From contig NC_017025.1 in the NCBI RefSeq assembly GCF_000455605.1, positions 1,240,001 to 1,304,000 on the forward strand: a stretch of DNA of 64,000 nucleotides, in the 5' to 3' direction. The position numbers were made by a program, and so were the translations under genes. Each line of letters begins with the position of its first letter. The stretch's first letter is position 1. The notes beneath the pieces were generated by a model. That model saw only the letters and a list, made by a program, of their open reading frames with translations, did not search any database and was not told where the DNA came from. The stretch comes from Flavobacterium indicum GPTSA100-9 = DSM 17447. Its GTDB lineage: Bacteria; Bacteroidota; Bacteroidia; Flavobacteriales; Flavobacteriaceae. Shown here piece by piece: positions 59,578-64,000 of this stretch.

Positions 59578-61329
59578 ATGAATACACAAGTACAAACAAT
59601 AGAAGAGAATAAAACAACGGTTCGAACGCTTTCAGGCAGTCAAGCGGTAATGGATGCACTACTTCAGGAGGGCGTTGCTACTATTTTTGGTTATCCAGGT
59701 GGCGCAATTATGCCAATATATGATGCGTTGTACGACTGTAAATCGGAAGTAGAACATGTCTTAGTTCGTCACGAACAAGGGGCCATACATGCCGCTCAAG
59801 GATTGGCTCGGGTAAGTGGTAAAACGGGTGTGGTATTTGCAACGAGTGGACCAGGGGCTACTAATCTTGTAACGGGCTTAGCGGATGCAATGATCGATTC
59901 TACTCCGTTAGTATGTATAACCGGACAGGTATTTGCCCATTTATTAGGAACCGATGCTTTTCAAGAAACTGATATTGTTAACATTACTACACCCATCACC
60001 AAATGGAACTACCAAGTCACAGATGCTACTGAAATTCCATCGGTTTTAGCTAAAGCTTTTTATATAGCTAAAAGTGGTCGTCCCGGTCCCGTTTTAATCG
60101 ATATTACAAAAAATGCTCAATTACAATCTTTTGAATATAAAGGCTATCAACCATGTTCGTACATCCGAAGTTATAAACCAGAACCTACAATTCGACTTGA
60201 AGCTATCGAACAAGCAGCCCAACTCATCAATCAAGCTCAAAAACCCTTAGTTATTTTTGGACAAGGGGTGTTGCTTGGTAAAGCGGAAACTGAATTTCGA
60301 ACTTTCATTGAAAAATTGGGTGCTCCTGTCGCTTGGACCATTATGGGAATGGGCGGTATACCTACGCAGCACGAGTTAGCGGTAGGTATGCTCGGTATGC
60401 ACGGCAATGTGGCCCCCAATTATTTAACCAATTCGTGCGATGTACTCATTGCCGTTGGGATGCGGTTTGACGACCGAGTAACAGGGCGATTGGATAAATA
60501 TGCCAAACAAGCTAAAATTATTCATTTGGATATTGATCCGGCAGAAATTGATAAAAATGTAGCCACAACAGTTGCCGTTTGGGGCGATTGTAAAGCGACC
60601 TTACCGTTACTCACTGAAGCTATTGAGGCACGTAGTTTTGGTGCTTGGTTGGAAGAATTTGAAGCTAAAAAAGCGCAAGAATACGACACCCTCATTCATA
60701 AAGAATTGTTTCCGACAGAAGGAGGAATCACGATGGGGGAAGTGATTCAACTTTTGAATGAACTGACCAAAGGCGAGGCGGTTTTGGTAACAGATGTAGG
60801 CCAACACCAAATGGTCACTTGTCGCTATGCGCACTATACGCAAACGAGGAGTAATATTACCAGTGGTGGTTTAGGAACTATGGGTTTTGCTTTACCTGCT
60901 GCTATTGGTGCGAGTTATGGTGCGCCCGAACGAACGGTAATTGCAATCATGGGCGATGGTGGAGCGCAAATGAATATACAAGAGTTAGGAACGATTATGC
61001 AATTCAAATCTAAAGTGAAAATAATCATTTTAAACAATCAATTCTTAGGTATGGTCCGACAATGGCAAGAATTGTTTCATGAAAAACGCTATTCTTTTAC
61101 CGATATAAAAAGCCCCGATTTTGTTCAAGTGGCAAAAGGGTATGGTATAGCTGGAAAGAGCATTCAAGACAGGAAAGAATTACGTAAAAGTATTCAAGAG
61201 CTTTTGGCTTATCCGGAATCTTTTTTATTAGAAATTGGCGTAGTGCATGAAGACAATGTGTTTCCAATGGTTCCTCAAGGAAAAGGGGTTTCTGAAATTG
61301 TACTCACCAAAGAAGAAATAGAATCCTAA
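59578..61329 (+). CDS. ilvB: Acetolactate synthase large (catalytic) subunit
   Basis: Thiamine-diphosphate- and FAD-dependent enzyme that condenses pyruvate with pyruvate or 2-oxobutyrate, the first common step to Val/Leu and Ile. The 583-residue protein has the catalytic Glu66 in VRHEQGAIHAAQG, the quinone-like SGPGATNLVTGLADA and the TPP-binding MGDGGAQMNIQELGT plus NNQFLGMVRQWQELF. Pairs with IlvN encoded next, with a 62 bp gap. Confidence 0.96.
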   Translation: MNTQVQTIEENKTTVRTLSGSQAVMDALLQEGVATIFGYPGGAIMPIYDALYDCKSEVEHVLVRHEQGAIHAAQGLARVSGKTGVVFATSGPGATNLVTGLADAMIDSTPLVCITGQVFAHLLGTDAFQETDIVNITTPITKWNYQVTDATEIPSVLAKAFYIAKSGRPGPVLIDITKNAQLQSFEYKGYQPCSYIRSYKPEPTIRLEAIEQAAQLINQAQKPLVIFGQGVLLGKAETEFRTFIEKLGAPVAWTIMGMGGIPTQHELAVGMLGMHGNVAPNYLTNSCDVLIAVGMRFDDRVTGRLDKYAKQAKIIHLDIDPAEIDKNVATTVAVWGDCKATLPLLTEAIEARSFGAWLEEFEAKKAQEYDTLIHKELFPTEGGITMGEVIQLLNELTKGEAVLVTDVGQHQMVTCRYAHYTQTRSNITSGGLGTMGFALPAAIGASYGAPERTVIAIMGDGGAQMNIQELGTIMQFKSKVKIIILNNQFLGMVRQWQELFHEKRYSFTDIKSPDFVQVAKGYGIAGKSIQDRKELRKSIQELLAYPESFLLEIGVVHEDNVFPMVPQGKGVSEIVLTKEEIES

Positions 61330-61391
61330 AATGAGCCAACCTAGTTTCATAAATAGGTCTTGTATGGACCAACCAACTTAAAAGAATTTAT

Positions 61392-61979
61392 ATGAAAAAA
61401 GAATATACATTAACCATTTATACGGAAAACCACATCGGACTGATTAATAAAATTGCCATCTTGTTCTCTAGGAGAAAAATTAGTCTTGAGAGTTTAAATT
61501 CTTCGCCCAGTGAAGTGGAACACATTTATTGTTTTACGATTGTGGTGAAAGAAACGGAAGCCGTGGTAAAAAATTTGGTCAAGCAATTACAAAAAATAGT
61601 CGATGTTTTTCAAGTTTTTTGTAACACAAATGACGAAATCGTTTGGCAACAATTGGCCTTATTCAAAGTGCCTACCGAAGTGGTCATGAAAGAAGTTAAA
61701 GTAGAACGATTAGTAAGTGCTTTTGGTGCTAAAGCGATCGTTATTCGTCAGGATTATACCATTTTCGAAGTAACGGGTCAAGCCGAGGAAATTCAAAATT
61801 TTTTAATTGAATTGGAGCCTTACGGACTCATCGAATTTGTACAAAGTTCTAGAGTAGCCATTATAAAAGAGGCTAAGGGAATACATAATTTAATAAAGGA
61901 AATGGAAGCGCAACATCCAGCGCCTCCTCAAGTAAGTAATAAGTATTTAAATCAAAAAGAAGCAATATTTCAAATGTAA
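61392..61979 (+). CDS. ilvN: Acetolactate synthase small (regulatory) subunit
   Basis: A 195-residue regulatory subunit with an N-terminal ACT domain (about 3-75: TIYTENHIGLINKIAILF, RRKISLESLN) that normally binds valine for feedback inhibition, and a C-terminal ACT-like extension (about 95-170). The length suits the IlvH/IlvN long form, with 20 extra C-terminal residues. It sits between the catalytic subunit and ilvC. Confidence 0.93.
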   Translation: MKKEYTLTIYTENHIGLINKIAILFSRRKISLESLNSSPSEVEHIYCFTIVVKETEAVVKNLVKQLQKIVDVFQVFCNTNDEIVWQQLALFKVPTEVVMKEVKVERLVSAFGAKAIVIRQDYTIFEVTGQAEEIQNFLIELEPYGLIEFVQSSRVAIIKEAKGIHNLIKEMEAQHPAPPQVSNKYLNQKEAIFQM

Positions 61980-61991
61980 AAATTACACGTT

Positions 61992-63035
61992 ATGGCAAAA
62001 ATTAATTTTGGAGGTATAGAAGAACAAGTTATCACAAGAGAGGAGTTCCCATTAGAAAAAGCACTAGATGCGCTAAAGTACGAAACCATTGCCGTTATTG
62101 GTTATGGTGTGCAAGGTCCTGGACAATCATTAAACCTAAGAGATAATGGGTTCAATGTGATTGTAGGACAACGTAAAGGAAGTGCCAGTTGGAAAAAAGC
62201 ACTACAAGACGGTTGGGTAGAAAATGAAAATTTATTTGATATCGAAGAGGCGTGTGATAATGCAACAATTATTCAATATTTATTGTCGGATGCTGGACAA
62301 ATTGAGGCTTGGAATAAAGTGAAAAAATACCTAACGGCAGGTAAAACACTTTATTTTTCTCACGGTTTCGGCATTACATTTAACGAGCAAACGGGTATAG
62401 TTCCACCAGAAGATATTGATGTTATTTTAGTAGCACCTAAAGGATCGGGGACATCATTACGTCGTTTGTTTTTGAAAGGAGAAGGCATCAATTCAAGTAT
62501 TGCGGTGTATCAAGATGCTACGGGTAGGGCTTTAGAAAAAGCCATTGCTCTTGGAATTGGTGTGGGTTCGGGTTATTTATTTGAGACGGATTTCAAAAAA
62601 GAAGTTTTCTCTGATTTAACAGGGGAACGTGGAATCTTAATGGGGGCCTTAGCCGGATTGTTTGAAGCACAATATGAAGTACTGCGTAAAAACGGACATT
62701 CTCCTTCGGAAGCGTTTAATGAAACGGTGGAAGAATTGACACAAAGTTTAATGCCGTTGGTAGCAGAAAAAGGGATGGACTGGATGTTTGCCAATACTTC
62801 AGTAACTGCTCAACGCGGAGCATTGGATTGGAAAAACAAATTTAAAGTCGCCTCATTGCCAGTTTTTGAAGAATTATATGAAGAAGTGGCTTCAGGAAGA
62901 GAAGCTGCTCGTGTAATACAAGAAGGCAGTAGAAAAGACTACCGAGAAAAATTAGAAATGGAATTAACAGAAATACGTGAATCTGAATTATGGAAAGCTG
63001 GAGCAGCCGTACGCACCCTACGTCCCCGACTGTAG
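61992..63035 (+). CDS. ilvC: Ketol-acid reductoisomerase, short form
   Basis: NAD(P)H- and magnesium-dependent enzyme that isomerises and reduces acetolactate and acetohydroxybutyrate. The 347-residue protein has a Rossmann domain (AVIGYGVQGPGQSLNLRDNG, then VGQRKGSASW for the cofactor phosphate region) and a C-terminal knotted helical domain with SDLTGERGILMGALAG and ETVEELTQSLMPLVAEKGMD carrying the metal-binding acids. It matches the short Bacteroidales-like type rather than the long enzyme of about 490 residues found in many flavobacteria. The 3' end overlaps the inferred ilvA start by 46 bp. Confidence 0.95.
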   Translation: MAKINFGGIEEQVITREEFPLEKALDALKYETIAVIGYGVQGPGQSLNLRDNGFNVIVGQRKGSASWKKALQDGWVENENLFDIEEACDNATIIQYLLSDAGQIEAWNKVKKYLTAGKTLYFSHGFGITFNEQTGIVPPEDIDVILVAPKGSGTSLRRLFLKGEGINSSIAVYQDATGRALEKAIALGIGVGSGYLFETDFKKEVFSDLTGERGILMGALAGLFEAQYEVLRKNGHSPSEAFNETVEELTQSLMPLVAEKGMDWMFANTSVTAQRGALDWKNKFKVASLPVFEELYEEVASGREAARVIQEGSRKDYREKLEMELTEIRESELWKAGAAVRTLRPRL

Positions 63036-64000
63036 TTGCTCTCGAAGGTTTTAAGGAAGCCCAACACCGCCTCGCTGCGGTGTTGCAACCCACCCCTTTG
63101 CAATTGAATTTGAATTTATCAGCACACTATAAGGCTTCGGTATATTTAAAAAGAGAGGATTTGCAGTTGGTCCGCTCCTATAAAATTAGGGGTGCTTACA
63201 ACAAGATGGCTACTTTATCTACGGAGGAATGTCAACGTGGCATTGTATGTGCCAGTGCCGGAAATCATGCACAAGGGGTCGCTTATTCCTGTCATTTGTT
63301 AGGGATAGTAGGTAAAATTGTGATGCCCAAAACCACACCCAAGCAAAAGATAAAACAGGTGCAGCTTTTTGGAAAGGAATGGATAGACATTATCTTGGCT
63401 GGGGATACCTTTGACGATGCATTTCAGGAAGCGCAACGCATACAAAAAGAGCAACAGTTGGTTTTTGTGCATCCGTTTGACGATCCTAAGGTAATAGAAG
63501 GGCAAGGGACAACGGCCTTAGAAATTCTGAGTCAGTCTGTTGTACCTATTGATTATGTGTTTTTACCTATCGGCGGCGGCGGATTAGCAGCTGGTATTGC
63601 CTCGGTATTTCAAGTGCTGAGTCCCAAAACGAAATTGATAGGAGTAGAGCCTCAAGGGGCTCCCTCCATGACGCAAGCTTTGCAAGCCAAAGGCCCTGTG
63701 CGTGTTGCTCAGATTGATAAATTTGTGGATGGTGCGGCGGTTCAACAAGTAGGGCGACTCAATTATGAGATTTGCCAAGATAAATTATCGGATGTGGTAT
63801 TGGTACCGGAAGGCAAAGTGTGTTCTACCATTTTAAAATTATATAATGAAGAAGCTTTAGTAGTAGAACCAGCGGGAGCTCTTTCCATTGCCGCATTGGA
63901 TTTTTACCAAGAGGAAATTCAAGGGAAAACCATCGTTTGTGTGGTTAGTGGTAGCAATAACGACATCGAACGTACTGAGGAAATCAAAGAACGTTCTTTA
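62990..64000 (+). CDS. ilvA: Threonine dehydratase, 3' truncated by window edge
   Basis: PLP-dependent deaminase that turns threonine into 2-oxobutyrate, the isoleucine-specific entry to the pathway. The frame is open from an ATG at 62990 to the window end. Conserved features are VYLKREDLQLVRSYKIRGAYN (PLP Lys65 in SYKIRGAYN), ASAGNHAQGVAY, LPIGGGGLAAG and EPAGALSIAA. If the ATG at 62990 is right, the first 46 bp overlap ilvC in another frame. No better start exists downstream without cutting into conserved sequence, so overlap and coupling are likely. The C-terminal part, including any ACT-like regulatory domain, is outside. Confidence 0.92.
   Translation, partial: MESWSSRTHPTSPTVVALEGFKEAQHRLAAVLQPTPLQLNLNLSAHYKASVYLKREDLQLVRSYKIRGAYNKMATLSTEECQRGIVCASAGNHAQGVAYSCHLLGIVGKIVMPKTTPKQKIKQVQLFGKEWIDIILAGDTFDDAFQEAQRIQKEQQLVFVHPFDDPKVIEGQGTTALEILSQSVVPIDYVFLPIGGGGLAAGIASVFQVLSPKTKLIGVEPQGAPSMTQALQAKGPVRVAQIDKFVDGAAVQQVGRLNYEICQDKLSDVVLVPEGKVCSTILKLYNEEALVVEPAGALSIAALDFYQEEIQGKTIVCVVSGSNNDIERTEEIKERSL
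63062..63085 (+). other. GC-rich hairpin inside the 5' part of ilvA
   Basis: CAACACCGC (63062-63070) and GCGGTGTTG (63077-63085) form a perfect 9 bp stem with loop CTCGCT, 27 bp after the ilvC stop codon. It has no T-run, so it is not a terminator; it could affect mRNA stability or ilvA translation. Confidence 0.5.

Noticed and set aside
61331..61381. A 16-residue frame (MSQPSFINRSCMDQPT) between ilvB and ilvN
   Set aside because: It starts one base after the ilvB stop but has no amino acid bias, no ribosome-binding signal and no terminator after it; likely chance in a 62 bp gap.
62842..63093. An 83-residue - strand frame across the ilvC-ilvA junction
   Set aside because: It lies fully antisense to conserved ilvC and ilvA coding sequence and resembles nothing.
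1..64000. Search for mobile elements, prophage, defence systems or biosynthetic islands
   Set aside because: No integrase, transposase, terminase, restriction, toxin-antitoxin or Cas-like genes were recognised. The variable content is limited to the surface-protein locus.

Overview
The window is a stretch of chromosome from a member of the Bacteroidetes, most likely a Flavobacteriaceae bacterium close to Flavobacterium. Four things point there. The DNA is AT-rich. Several genes are preceded by the Bacteroidetes -7 element TAnnTTFG-type sequence (TAnnTTTG). Type IX secretion (T9SS) tails and a PorP/SprF protein are present. The cbb3 oxidase genes have the Bacteroidetes layout with a CcoN-CcoO fusion. 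No phage, transposon, CRISPR or recognised defence genes were seen.

Layout. 1-12.2 kb holds housekeeping genes: the 3' part of a PafA-like phosphatase, lysA, sucC, a tRNA-Ala(GGC), a TIGR02757 protein, lolD, msrA, a VOC protein, a propeller/M28/PDZ peptidase, miaE, glyA and fahA. 12.3-16.5 kb holds a lipoprotein of unknown function, a PD40 propeller protein and a T9SS-exported amidase. 16.5-28.3 kb holds ytxJ, clpB and a run of small membrane, peptidase, acetyltransferase and ABC transporter genes. 28.3-28.7 kb is an array of 48-50 bp repeats, each containing a hairpin. 28.7-38.3 kb is a microaerobic respiration module: a divergent Crp/Fnr regulator, ccoI, ccoS, ccoNO, ccoQ, ccoP, ccoG, fixH and a TauE/SafE-like protein. 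38.4-56.7 kb is a cell-surface locus: a TPR-like protein, three very large T9SS cargo proteins, an SprF-like porin and an OmpA-family lipoprotein-like partner. 56.7-64 kb is the isoleucine/valine operon ilvE-D-B-N-C-A, cut by the window edge inside ilvA.

Regulatory signals are the most interesting part. (1) The ilv operon is preceded by a 16-codon open frame with five isoleucine codons, a possible antiterminator strand starting right after its stop codon, and a strong terminator, which together look like ribosome-mediated attenuation. (2) Two nearly identical FNR-type palindromes (TATGAC-N4-GTCATA type) lie at exactly the same distance from the -7 elements of ccoI and ccoS-NOQP. The Crp/Fnr gene next door is the obvious candidate regulator. 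(3) Three putative promoters in the surface locus (39.9, 50.5 and 50.7 kb) share a CTGAAAT box exactly 52 nt upstream of their -7 element. One of them would drive a short non-coding transcript that ends at a perfect terminator, a candidate small RNA lying between two adhesin transcription units.

The two largest adhesins carry 11 and 9 tandem copies of the same 79-residue (237 bp) repeat with no length variation. A 623 bp stretch is perfectly duplicated within one array and a 205 bp stretch is identical between the two genes, which suggests recent recombination or gene conversion. The sprF-like gene between them uses GAG for all 11 glutamates and AAG for 16 of 19 lysines, unlike its AT-rich surroundings.
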